64,000 nt of DNA from Obelidium mucronatum (GCA_025765595.1 JAIVFH010000002.1:62001-126000), one strand, 5' to 3'. Shown: positions 33,850-43,755, numbered from the stretch's first letter. Translations and numbers: made by a program. Notes: generated by a model from the sequence alone, not told the origin.

Positions 33850-35655
33850 TTATGGTAAAGAAGAAACAACCTCCTTCAAAAACAGAGTCCCATCAGCTTT
33901 CACTCCACACCCATTCACAAGAACTGGAATATCAAAATGGTCTGGATTCACTCTCACCAACGAAACCCCACCACCACCACCACCACCATTATCATCACCA
34001 TAGTCTTCCAAACAATCAGCCAACTGCTCATTCGGATACCGAAGAACCCCAGGAGTATTAAACCCCGCACCAATCTCCAAAACAACCAACTTTTTCCCTA
34101 GCTCCCTCACTTGTCGAAGCACACCCGCCTTCCACGCCTCAAAACCTATCCGCTGCTTCAAATACTCAGTCTCAATAAACCAGTCCCCACCCCGCACATT
34201 CAACATGACGTCACCCCCACATTTACAACACTTTGGAATCGCCTCTGGATTCGTAATTTCATTCGTCTCTGGATCCAGATACGCAAGCCCCTTCTCCATG
34301 AACGGCTTAATATCCCACACAGCATCCTGCGAACACGGCTTCAAGCATTGCAACCGACTATAATCACCCTGTCGCGTGTAGATCCGCGACGCATCGAACC
34401 CATACTGCGAAAACATGCCGTCCGCGTTACTCGTGACGATATACGTACTAGCTGGAGTTTTAGCCTCGAACCCGTCAACAAGGGATTTGAGGAGTGGATA
34501 CGTGGGTTGCGTTTCGTGTTGTTTCCAATTGTATCGGGCTAGGTTTGTTTGTGCAAACAGGTATCCCCATTGTAACGCGGGCGATGGCCAGTCTGAATAT
34601 CCAATGAATTGATACATGTTTCGGAATCCCCGTGTATGCATGACGGGGTGGTGTTTCTTGAATACTGATTCTGAGGTATAGTCTAACCCTGCAGAGGCTG
34701 AAAGCCCAGCACCTGCAGACACAATCAAGTAATCGGCGGACTGGATCAATGACTTTGCGGATTCAAGTTGGCTGTTGAGTAGAGATGGTTGCGGCGGTAT
34801 AAATGTATCGGGGAACAGTTGGCGAATGTGCTTGGTGTACAGCAACAGATCCTTTTCCAGAAACGTGTTGAAGATGACTTTCCAGCCGGATGCTTGCGCT
34901 TGGTGTGTCGCAAGCCATGTTTTGACGGCTTGGATCACAAGCGGGGCTGCCAAGTGGCTTGGGAAGCCGTACAGCCCCGTCGAGATGCACGGGAACGCGA
35001 TAGTCAGATCGGGGATGTCCAGGGTCAGGGCGAGATCCAGACAGTTTAGGTAGCAGGCCACGAGCTGGTTGTTTTGCAGTTCCGTTGGCACCGTGTTGCG
35101 TTGGATCTGCGGGCCCACGGTGTGCAAGACGTACTTTGCAGGCAGGTGGAAGCCGGGCGTCGCCACGGCCTGGCCAACGGGCAGTCCGCGCTGCGGGTCC
35201 TCGAGGGTAGCGACGCGTGCGGCGCAGGCGTCTCTGAGTCGCGGACCTGCGCGGGCGTGGATGATGTTGTCGATGCATTTGTGGTCTGGCTGGAAGCAGC
35301 CGAGCAGCGCGCTGTTTGCCGCGTTCGCGATCGCGCCGCAGCGCAGCAGCGTCATGTCGCCGCGCCACAGCGCAAGCTGCGACGCGCCGATCGTGGCGAG
35401 CGCCGCCGCATCCACGGGCGCCGCGCGCGCCGCTTCGTACGCAAGCACGCCGTCGACCGCCGCAAGCAGCGGCGACTCGCCTGCGGTGGCCGGCGACTCG
35501 CCCGACGGCGACCGCACGCACAGCAGCTGCGCCACAACAAGCCGCTGCTGCTGCCGCGTCTGCCGGCGCGCGCCTGCGGCCGAGTAGCCGCTCTCGGCGA
35601 GGAGGAGCGTTGCCGCCGTCTCCAGCGCCGCAATGTACTCGGTTCGAGTAACCAT
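33850..35655 (-). CDS. Macrodomain-sirtuin (SirTM-like) fusion protein
   Basis: Single uninterrupted exon, 601 residues. Residues about 95-280 form a macrodomain of the zinc-containing type: LWRGDMTLLRCGAIANAANS, then a C120/H125/C127 arrangement in GCFQPDHKCIDN, and the loop ISTGLYGFP. Residues about 295-595 form a sirtuin of the class-M kind: GAGLSASAGLDYTSE for NAD binding, TSNADGMF, and RQGDYSRLQC, where Gln429 stands where ordinary sirtuins have the catalytic His. Cys437, Cys441 and Cys476-479 could bind a structural zinc. Established for bacterial relatives: SirTM adds and the macrodomain removes ADP-ribose from a lipoyl-carrier protein. The role here is inferred. The 5' half is very G+C-rich and the gene has no introns, unlike most neighbours. 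That may reflect transfer from bacteria. Confidence 0.85.
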   Translation of the reverse strand: MVTRTEYIAALETAATLLLAESGYSAAGARRQTRQQQRLVVAQLLCVRSPSGESPATAGESPLLAAVDGVLAYEAARAAPVDAAALATIGASQLALWRGDMTLLRCGAIANAANSALLGCFQPDHKCIDNIIHARAGPRLRDACAARVATLEDPQRGLPVGQAVATPGFHLPAKYVLHTVGPQIQRNTVPTELQNNQLVACYLNCLDLALTLDIPDLTIAFPCISTGLYGFPSHLAAPLVIQAVKTWLATHQAQASGWKVIFNTFLEKDLLLYTKHIRQLFPDTFIPPQPSLLNSQLESAKSLIQSADYLIVSAGAGLSASAGLDYTSESVFKKHHPVMHTRGFRNMYQFIGYSDWPSPALQWGYLFAQTNLARYNWKQHETQPTYPLLKSLVDGFEAKTPASTYIVTSNADGMFSQYGFDASRIYTRQGDYSRLQCLKPCSQDAVWDIKPFMEKGLAYLDPETNEITNPEAIPKCCKCGGDVMLNVRGGDWFIETEYLKQRIGFEAWKAGVLRQVRELGKKLVVLEIGAGFNTPGVLRYPNEQLADCLEDYGDDNGGGGGGGVSLVRVNPDHFDIPVLVNGCGVKADGTLFLKEVVSSLP

Positions 35656-35835
35656 TTTTGACTAAATGTAGAAGAAGAAAAAGAAGAAAGAGAAACTATG
35701 AAAGAGAGTTTGAACTGCCAAGGTATGGTGAAGTCAATAATGCTACGCCTCATTCACCTTTATCTAAAAAACAGAGTCTAGAAAAAACGCAACACAGCCA
35801 CAAGCAAGAAAAAAACACACACTTAAACACCCAGA

Positions 35836-36966
35836 ATGCGTCGTGAGGGGTCCAGTGACACCCGCAAACAGCCAATACACTCAAACGCAGCAACAGCTGG
35901 TCGCACAGTCCACAACCAAGACTACTTCATTCTCCCACCCGGAATGACAACCGCACAAGCCCTGGCAAAAGCGCAACCAGCCCATATTGCCAAAGACCTC
36001 CTTCAACACATAAGCACACACCTCCATCCCTCAGACATTGATGCTTTGGATCAGCAAGACTTGACACTCATCAACGCCCACCTCAACATTCGAAACGTCA
36101 GCCCCACCACCACATGGCAAGATCTCCCTGATAAACACCGGAAACGAATCGAGGAGCTATCGCAGCAACTGCATACATTCCACACGCCAAATGGACTCAA
36201 CTATACCGAATGGTTCAACTTCTCCCACAAGGACCGCAACCTTGCATTGATGGACTTTATTCCTCCCGACGTTATCAACTACGCAGCCTACCGTCTTATC
36301 ATTCGGCATCGCAAGATTACCAAGGAAATGTCGGATCTGGAGGGCCACGGATACTCTAGCAGTCGCGTTTTGTCAACACTCACCACAGACGAGTTTGTTG
36401 CTGCCCTCACAAAAACACAACAACAACTCGACAATGAAGGTACAACCACCACCCTTCAATACGGAAGCACATGTATCCAATCCTCAGAAATCAACCTTTT
36501 AAACCAACAAGACTTGAAAATCATTAAAGCTAGTTTGGCCGTCACGAATTCATGGTACGACCTTCCAGAAGACCACAAGAAAGGGATCAAGGCTCTAGTC
36601 AAAGAGCTGCAAACCTTTTCTCATGGGATGCCTCAGGAGGCGGTGTTGTACGCTGCTTATGGGATTGTCGACCGGCATCGGAAGTTGGACAAGGAAATGC
36701 TGGATCTAGAAGGTCTTGGATTTGGAAGTGGTCGTATTTTGGCGTTATTAACGAAAAAAGAGTTGGCGAGATTGCATGAGTTGGCGGAATCGGTTTGGGC
36801 TGGTGTTCATCAAGGGAATATTTATGCAAATGAGGCGGCGGCGGAGAAGGCTTTGAATCGCGTCAAAAGGAAGGAAGAGGCGGCTCCCAAAAGAAAAGAG
36901 CACGGCTCACATCGTCGTAGCGAAAAGAATGCAAATCGTGTTGACTGGAAATCTGAAATCTTTTGA
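35836..36966 (+). CDS. Unrecognised protein with two copies of a novel module (tandem paralog 1)
   Basis: Intronless, 376 residues, no family recognised. It begins MRREGSSDTRKQPIHSNA and then YFILPPGMTTAQALAKAQ. A module of about 115-130 residues occurs twice: HPSDIDALDQQDL, then DLPDKHRKRIEELSQQL, then YAAYRLIIRHRKITKEMSDL and SSSRVLSTLTTDE. The second copy has EINLLNQQDLKII, DLPEDHKKGIKALVKEL, YAAYGIVDRHRKLDKEMLDL and GSGRILALLTKKEL. The C-terminus is basic (RVKRKEE and on), ending WKSEIF. The protein is soluble and mainly helical by composition. A shorter one-module paralog lies next downstream. It sits between the macrodomain-sirtuin gene and tRNA-Met. Confidence 0.7.
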   Translation: MRREGSSDTRKQPIHSNAATAGRTVHNQDYFILPPGMTTAQALAKAQPAHIAKDLLQHISTHLHPSDIDALDQQDLTLINAHLNIRNVSPTTTWQDLPDKHRKRIEELSQQLHTFHTPNGLNYTEWFNFSHKDRNLALMDFIPPDVINYAAYRLIIRHRKITKEMSDLEGHGYSSSRVLSTLTTDEFVAALTKTQQQLDNEGTTTTLQYGSTCIQSSEINLLNQQDLKIIKASLAVTNSWYDLPEDHKKGIKALVKELQTFSHGMPQEAVLYAAYGIVDRHRKLDKEMLDLEGLGFGSGRILALLTKKELARLHELAESVWAGVHQGNIYANEAAAEKALNRVKRKEEAAPKRKEHGSHRRSEKNANRVDWKSEIF

Positions 36967-37208
36967 AGAACTGACATGAAAAACTACACTTGTCCTACAA
37001 AGAGCACTTTGAATGAAATAAACTATTACTATTCAAGTAACATTAACGTCTGAACAGCATATACCTAAGCAATTCTTCGTGCAAGGGATCAACAAAGTGG
37101 CGCAGTTATGGCAAAGAAGTACTGCGCCACACAACAACTCCATTTAACCAACCAACCCTCTTTCCTAACAAAGAAAAAAAAGCACTCCAAATATTACACC
37201 AAAAAAAA

Positions 37209-37946
37209 ATGCGCCGCGAGGGATCCACATACAGCGACATCCGCAAACAATCCATCCACACAAACGCCACCCTCCGCCGCACCGACCACATCCAAAACTT
37301 TGATTTACCCGCCTCCTCCTACTTTATCCTCCCACCCGGAATGACACCCATCCAAGCCCTCGCGAAAGCACAACAGGCGCGTGACGCCAAAAACCTCCTT
37401 CGCTACGGACGCACACGTCTCCATCCCTCTGATATAGACGCTTTGGACCAGCATGACCTAAGCATCATCAAAACCCACTTTACAATCGAAAACGCCTCGA
37501 AAAACTCACCCTTCACGTGGGAGGACCTCCCGGATAAACACAAGTCGAGGATTGAAGAGTTGGCGAAGCAAATGCAACATTATTATTACGTCCAACAGCA
37601 TCCGATAGAGTATGCGGCTTATCGGATTGTAGACCGGCACCGGAAATTGGATAAGGAAATGCTGGATCTCGAAAATCTTGGGTTTGGAAGTGGTCGCGTT
37701 TTGGCTTTGTTGACGAAACAGGAATTGGCAAAAGTGAATGAGTTGGCAGAGTCGGGTTGGGCTGAAGTTCGGCATGATAATATTTTTGCCAATGAGGCGG
37801 CGGCTGAGAAGGCGTTGGATCGAGTGAAGAGGAAGGCGGAAACGGATCCCAAACGAAGGGATCGCGGATTGTATCGTCGTAGTGAATTGAATCCACATCG
37901 TGTTGGTCGAGTTCAATGGAGATCTGAGTTGGCAGCCATCTTTTGA
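37209..37946 (+). CDS. Unrecognised protein with one copy of the novel module (tandem paralog 2)
   Basis: Intronless, 245 residues, clear paralog of the upstream gene. It shares the start MRREGSTYSDIRKQSIHTNA, then YFILPPGMTPIQALAKAQQA, then one module: HPSDIDALDQHDL, DLPDKHKSRIEELAKQM, YAAYRIVDRHRKLDKEMLDL, GSGRVLALLTKQEL. The tail is also shared (FANEAAAEKALDRVKRKAE). Its module is most like the second module of paralog 1, while its front matches the first. This suggests either loss of a middle segment here or an internal duplication in paralog 1. Function unknown. Confidence 0.7.
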   Translation: MRREGSTYSDIRKQSIHTNATLRRTDHIQNFDLPASSYFILPPGMTPIQALAKAQQARDAKNLLRYGRTRLHPSDIDALDQHDLSIIKTHFTIENASKNSPFTWEDLPDKHKSRIEELAKQMQHYYYVQQHPIEYAAYRIVDRHRKLDKEMLDLENLGFGSGRVLALLTKQELAKVNELAESGWAEVRHDNIFANEAAAEKALDRVKRKAETDPKRRDRGLYRRSELNPHRVGRVQWRSELAAIF

Positions 37947-38084
37947 TTGGACTCTTTAATAAACTGACAATATTGACAAAACCAATTTACCAAGTCATGA
38001 AGGAGGAACTCCTCTTTGCACGAGTTTGCACTCCTTGAAAAACGTTCGTTAACCCCAAGTCCAAATGAAAACCTCTATCTTCCA

Positions 38085-38158
38085 TGCTCTTGACCAGAGT
38101 CGAACTGGTGACCTTCGGATTATGAGACCGACGCTTTGACCAACTAAGCCACAAGAGC
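38085..38158 (-). tRNA. tRNA-Met (CAT), elongator type
   Basis: On the minus strand, GCTCTTG at the 5' end pairs with CAAGAGC at the 3' end (7-bp acceptor stem), followed by discriminator A. The D arm contains TGGCTTAGTTGG (A box). The anticodon loop is CTCATAA with anticodon CAT. The T arm has CCAGTTCGACTCTGG (B box). There is no intron. A T run (GGTTTTC) shortly downstream could end Pol III transcription. Confidence 0.9.
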
Positions 38159-38204
38159 TGATGACCCGGAAGCATACGTATCTATAGAATGGTCGAGGAC
38201 TCAA

Positions 38205-38223
38205 TAGGGGGTGTCACTTGTTT
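38205..38223 (+). repeat. Left terminal inverted repeat
   Basis: 19 bp, TAGGGGGTGTCACTTGTTT, an exact inverted match to 43737-43755. Confidence 0.9.
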
Positions 38224-38804
38224 GGGAAATTTTTCACGAAGAAATCGTGATTGCATTTTGATTGGCTAGAGCAGTTTCACGAAGATTCCTTATCACGAAA
38301 ATTCTTCACGAAGTTTTTTTTTCCAGAAAACAATCACGAATCGAACATGCCGAAAGGACCAACCCCAACAAAGCCATTGGGGTTGTAACCCAATGCACCA
38401 CCTCCACCACCCAGTGTCCAACAAAGAGTTGGAACAACAAACGAGGCACTAACGTGCAGGCAACAAACACTGTGGTGGAATTAAGAGCAATTGACACGAA
38501 ACTCCGCTTGAAAGCTTTGTCGGAGGTATTGGAGTGAAAGTTTATTGAGATTTTATTACAATGCCCGGATTGTTCATTGGTGCTGGCTGGCTTGTGGCAT
38601 ATTGCAACGGATTGGTGTTGTTGTGACCAGGGGGGTCTCAATTCTTCGATGATATCACGCAGAGCTTTCGCTTTCTTTTTTAGGGAATAAAACCACAAAT
38701 AACTTTTCTTTCGAGGATCTACACCCACTTAACATCCACCACAGCACACAACACAAAACAGCATCAAACCATCTCCCCATCGATTCTCCGAGAATATATC
38801 AGGT
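38224..38804. repeat. Left subterminal region with repeated TCACGAA motifs
   Basis: TCACGAA occurs at 38234, 38277, 38293, 38306 and 38334, plus an inverted TCGTGA at 38245. Such clusters are usual transposase binding sites; this role is inferred. The rest, up to the transposase ATG, shows short open frames on both strands (for example minus 38728-38306) that I do not recognise. It probably serves as promoter and leader. Confidence 0.6.
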
Positions 38805-41800
38805 ATGAACTATGGAGAGAGTCGAAAACCACGTTCCAAGAGCGCATCTGGGTCTGTGGCTGGCAGATTTGCCACAGACTCTTCCAGTTCCAACTCGCAA
38901 CCACCCCCGACTTCTGCCGGCGTTGGAGGCCCTTCGTTGGAAGATTTGCAAGACCTCTATGCTGCCGAGCGTGCAAGAGTGGCAGATATAGCGATCCCGT
39001 TAGTTGGCAGAATCAAGCTCCCTCAAGACCGACTCAAACGAAAGTCAGCAGATACTATCGATGATCCAACAGAATCTGGATACGTTGGTGATGATGAAGA
39101 TTACTCACAAATGGAGGATATTGTTGTGGACGGTTCTGGAACATTTGATCACAGGAGTCAGTTGTACATATTCAACTATGATTCAGTCAAGACTCATGCT
39201 CACCGAGAAGAAGAGGTGAGAATGGCGTGGGAAGCAATTCGATTTCAAGTTCTACAAGCTTTTGCAATCAAGTCTGAAGAGTGTGCAGTTCCTGGGCACA
39301 TGTGTGTTTCAGGTTGCCTGAAGTCAGATGGTATTGCAAATGAGAGTGCGACACATGTATGCCTCACGTGTTCTGAGATCGGAATACCATCTTCAATGTG
39401 TATCAGTTGTGCTGAAAATCACTTATCTCGGTCTGGTCTGTTTTGCCACAAGGTTGTGTCAACATGAATAAACTCAACACCAGTACTGACAAACAACTGA
39501 AAGGTCGTTGATTCTGCTGGAATGCCATTTATGGCGCAATCAACACAAGTCATCAGCTGTTGCACAGCAGAAAAATCCCATTGTCACGAAGTTCACCTAT
39601 ATTCCGGCAGTTGGAATGAGAAAGCTGATGTTCGTCATTGTGAAAACCACACCTATGCAGAGGCACTGATTGGATCCGGATTTTTCCCTGCTTCTCCCAC
39701 TAAGCCTGGTTTGTATTTGATTTCCTGATCCGTTGCCCTTTCATCCACACTGATATTTTCATTTAGACTATGCTTTTCGATTTGACGTGCTAAGGACGGC
39801 ACTGTTAGCTCGCCAGCACATTGGGGGCTCTTCTTATAACTCTGTTTTCAAGGCGTTGCTTCTCCGCCAACACCCAACTGTCAGATTGAACTCAAGTACA
39901 ATGTACCGGAAAATTTATCGCCCATTTGCACGTGCCCTGAGGGAGTTTAGTGTTGTCAAACACCTTATTTCGCATTGCAGATTGACAAAAGAAATTCAAG
40001 AAAAGCATGGAGTTGGTTTTACTCAGTGCCCCTGTCTTGGAGCCACAGATTGCAATTCTCCTTTTCGTTTGGTATGCTATTATTTCTGCAAACAGGTAAT
40101 GAAACCTTACCAACATTAATAGATGTACGATGGTTTGTCGTCTGCACGGAAGATTTCTGAGAAGAAAGGTGGGGGATCTGACATCAGCAAGCCAGTACTT
40201 GAGCCTTCGTCTTTCTGGCCTCCATTACAAGCAGATGTTGTTCAAGAATCTAAAAAGGGGAAGGAAAAGGAGAAGACTACATCACCAGTGGTTATTTCAG
40301 ACACGTGTTCTTCTTCATTTCATGCAGGAAAAGAGACTGATGGGGATCCACGTTGCTCAGTCAACGGAATTTGTGCTGGTTTTTGTGTTCACCAGTTGGC
40401 GTTGTTTAGTTGGGGTTGGTTCTTGTGTTTGTGTGTAATTCAAATCTAAACAGTGTTGTAGATATGGTGAAGGGAGAAAAGCTGGTATACGTTGACTCTG
40501 CCATTGCAGAAGTAAAGCGACTTCGACCTGGAAGACTCTTAGATCTGTTTTATGATATCGTTTGTCGTGAAGATGTCCATCGAGAAGCTCACAACCTCAA
40601 TGACAAGTACAATCTTGATCTTGGGCATCTTCCAGTTCTTCATGCTTTCTGTCATGGACTTTCTTGCCAATTGTTGTATGGTTCCTTAGCTGGAATGGGT
40701 TCAGGAACCTTTGGCGGCGAAACTCATGAACGGGGTTGGTCCACTGTAATCAAGTTTATTGCACCTACAATGTACGAGACATCTGGGCACCGTCGAGACA
40801 GTCTTCTTGTAATCTTTGAGGCGCGTAATCAGGACCGTCTTGAAACTCTTCTTCCCTCAGTTGCTAAACAGCTGGAAAATCTCTTAGCTGAAATCCTGGA
40901 CAAGCTTCCTCAAGGCACGTATGACGAAGTTCTTGACAACAATTTTTTGGATCGCAAAAGGCGTCTTGAAGTTTCCAAATTGACGTCTTCTGCAGTTTCT
41001 CAAGCAACAACAGCTGCTGTACAAGCTTTAAACTCACAAGATATCCAGCTGGCGTCAAAACAAGAAACACTCTTGAATTCCGCAACCGACATTGCACGTA
41101 CCATAAGGCTCAGAGACCGCTTGATTGGGAGGAAAAAAGGAGCTGGTGGGACTTCCATTGTAAGTTCACTGCGTCGAGCAAACAAACAAGATGCGAAGAA
41201 GCTGGAAGCTATTATTGGCGTTTACAATGACTTGACTGTATTTAATGTTCCAGATGTATCTGCTCTTGTATCTGAGAATATTAATGGGGAAGAAAGTGAG
41301 GAATCAGAAGATGATGATGGTGGCTTTGTGGAGGAGGAGTTGGTCTCATCCTCCGTTGCAAGTGATAGGCTGACCTTTAAATCGGTTTTTGAGTCTATTA
41401 CAGTTGCCGCAGGAGTGGTCGATAGCGAAACAACTGCTTGGAAACTGATTGAGGACTTGTTTTGGATCAAAAATGATCTGGAAGCAATGGTAGGATATTA
41501 CACTGAGCGGAAAAACACATTTTGGATGGATTTGTTGGAAACATTGGGGAAAGATGATTCACTCTCCTCAATGTTTCGCTCGACAGCATTGCATATTATT
41601 TCGAAAAGAATTAATGCAGAGGATTTGATGCTGGAGGAAGTGAAGGGGATTTTGGAAACATTAGAATCAGATTATGTGAAAGCAGTTATGGAGAAACTAA
41701 AGGAAGTTGAGAGAGCGTGGAAAGAAAACAGGCATGTGGAAATTTTTAATAATCTGAGGATCATTGCTGGGGTGAGCAAGGGAGTTAGTGAGTCAATTAG

Positions 41801-41807
41801 TCAATAA
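38805..41807 (+). CDS. KDZ-type transposase
   Basis: Multi-exon transposase, about 850-900 residues. The 5' exon has a CVSGCLKSDG and CLTCSEIGIPSSMCISC zinc-binding part. The next exons have CCTAEKSHCHEVHLYSGSW, AEALIGSGFFPASPTKP and FRFDVLRTALLARQH, the usual KDZ N-terminal layout. The catalytic part contains MYDGLSSARKIS (40123), CSVNGICAGFCVHQL, DLFYDIVCRE (about 40545), LPVLHAFCHGLSCQ (about 40630) and GGETHERGWS (about 40716). These correspond to the conserved Asp/Cys/His/Glu positions of KDZ transposases. The C-terminal third is helical and acidic in the middle. An intron near 40425-40457 joins the ALFS and VVDMVKGEKL segments. Stop at 41805-41807. Confidence 0.8.
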
Positions 41808-41838
41808 AATCTTGTCCGAACTTTTCGAACCCAAAATC

Positions 41839-43485
41839 ATGCCTCGCGATAGTAATGTACTTGCATTTCAGCCTATCCAATATGGCTGCTAATATTTTAA
41901 AAGTGGAATCCTACATCTGAACAGAAGGCAGCATTGGATCTCAAGTATGAGGCTGGAGTTCGCTCGCGCAAACCATGGAAAACAGAAATTGAGGCACTCG
42001 CCAACACATTTGGCCAACCATACCTCAAAGTTTACCTCTGGTTCTCGCGGAAACATGCTTCAGTAGAAAAAGCCACAAGAGCAACTCAGACAGCCAATGC
42101 CTCACTCCCACTACCCCTGACAGTTCTTGAATCCTCAAACATCCCAACCACCACCACCACAACCCCCACCACCACCGCTACTATTTCCAGTAGTACAGCG
42201 ACGCGCTCTGTTATCGAAAATAGTTTACAATGTCCAGTGGAAGAAATAAGTCCTGAATACTCAATGTTTAATCAAAAAGCCCTGCAACGTAATTTGCAGG
42301 GTAAAAGACGGATGTCACTCTCTAATGCATACACCAGTGTTGCTGTTGCAGCCATCAAACGTGAGTTCATTAGTTTATTATTGTCCATAAAACTTAAAAT
42401 CCCCAGAGCGCAATCCAACAGCTCTACAAAAGTCAACTGCAGAAACTGCCCAGTCCAATCAGCGAATAATCGATGCAGAAATCACGGCTATTAAGTCTGA
42501 TCCAATGCGTCAAAGGGAGGTGGAGCGCATCCACTCTGTCAACAACATGTCAATCAATGACCTGGTGAAGTTGCCAAAAGCATCAGTGCACGAGAATCGT
42601 TCCTTTATTGTGAAACAGGCGCAACATCACTTGAAAGCGTCACTTGACCTTTTTGAGCTGTTGAATATTCACACCACAATTATTCAGGATGACTTCAAAA
42701 CAATTCAAATCAACACATCAGGTATGTTTAGTTTGTTTATATGATAGATACTAAAGAGTCTTAATTGTCTTTTATTAGGAGCAGCCGCTCGAGAACTAGT
42801 ACAAATTTACAAGAAAATCCAAGGATTTGATCTGGAGACCAGAGCAATCCAGGCTCGCGCTGCCGTTGCTGATCGAATTGCTCTTGGTCACGCTGTTTCG
42901 AAGCGACAGGAGCCGTTGCCCCTGGCATTGCCTGGGAAAAAGCACTGGATACGTCGCCGCCTCACTGCTGCCATCAACAAACAACTCCAAACAAACTACA
43001 AACAGCTTCCCATGAAGCTATTACGTTCTGGACATCTGATTCTGTCAGATCTTCCTCCTGGATTCAAATCCTCATCCTTGGATCTCTCGCGTATGCAGGC
43101 AAAAGCAGTTGATGCTTTGATTGAAGCCATCCCCAAAGTACAAGTCCACAGAAAAGCAAGAAACATCGAAAACGAAGAAAATGACGACGAAGCGGAGGAG
43201 GAGGGGGAGGAGAAGGAGGAGGAGGAAGAGGAGGAAGAGGAGGAAGAGGAGGGGGAGGAGGAGGAGGATGAGATGGATCTGGATGATTATGAACTCACCT
43301 TTGTTCATGAGTCAGGGACAGCACAAGGAAATTGCGTGATTTGCGACGATGGACCAGTTACAGACACGTGTGATGGTGGCTGTGGGGCTTTTCTACATGG
43401 TTTTTGCGATGGTGCCGAAAGCCCAGATGACAAGGCTTTTTGCAAAGCATGCAAGAGTGGAGTGATTGCTATTTCACAATATTAA
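41839..43485 (+). CDS. Transposon-encoded homeodomain plus PHD-like finger protein
   Basis: Second gene inside the element, 32 bp after the transposase stop. The first exon is only MPRDSN. An intron of about 47 nt leads to WNPTSEQKAALDLKYEAG, then EIEALANTFGQPYLKVYLWF with SRKHA. This is a homeodomain-like helix-turn-helix with the WFxxKxA recognition-helix pattern. A Thr-rich linker, helical segments and a very acidic run (GAG repeat, 43195-43270) follow. At the end is a cysteine-rich finger: CVIC, then CDGGCGAFLHGFC, then CKACK. The spacing is compatible with a PHD or RING-like zinc fold. A plausible role in element regulation or chromatin targeting is inference. Confidence 0.7.
43195..43270 (+). 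repeat. GAG/GGA repeat tract encoding poly-glutamate
   Basis: Imperfect GAG repeats within the accessory gene, giving a run of about 20 Glu with a few Gly and Lys. Confidence 0.85.
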
Positions 43486-43736
43486 TGTTCTTTTAGTTCA
43501 AACTATTTATTGTATTTATTGTTGAATAAACATGTATTTATTTAATGCTATGTTTTCGAACGGCCACAATCCTCTGCAAGAGGCCCGCCCGACTGTGAAA
43601 AATTGGGCGCTGCGTTGGGTTTCCGCTAGGGTGTAAACCCTCGAGTGAAAAGTTAATTTAGGATTTAGTGGGTGAAAAAGACGGGGCATTGGGTGATATC
43701 ACGAATAAATTATCTTGAAAATATTTTTTTCACGAA

Positions 43737-43755
43737 AAACAAGTGACACCCCCTA
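43737..43755 (-). repeat. Right terminal inverted repeat
   Basis: 19 bp, the exact reverse complement of the left repeat. Two TCACGAA motifs lie just inside (43699 and 43730). Confidence 0.9.

Larger units (their letters stand above)
38205..43755 (+). mobile_element. Complete KDZ-type DNA transposon with accessory gene
   Basis: A 5.55-kb element bounded by perfect 19-bp terminal inverted repeats beginning TAGGGGG. It carries a KDZ (Kyakuja-Dileera-Zisupton) transposase gene and a second gene with homeodomain and PHD-like finger, both on the + strand. Short TCACGAA motifs cluster inside both ends. Both genes can be spliced without frame breaks, so the copy looks potentially autonomous. TA flanks both ends, either as part of the repeat or as a two-base target duplication. 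No longer target duplication is visible. The left end lies 46 bp from the 5' end of tRNA-Met. Confidence 0.8.

Noticed and set aside
35069..35661. Several long plus-strand frames
   Set aside because: They result from high G+C in the 5' half of the macrodomain-sirtuin gene, which lowers stop frequency in all frames.
38000..38060. Possible small structured RNA beside the tRNA
   Set aside because: Only a short imperfect palindrome is visible; not enough to support an RNA gene.
38306..38728. Minus-strand frame of 140 residues inside the transposon left end
   Set aside because: Considered as a third element gene, but no motif, no codon bias and it overlaps the subterminal motif cluster.
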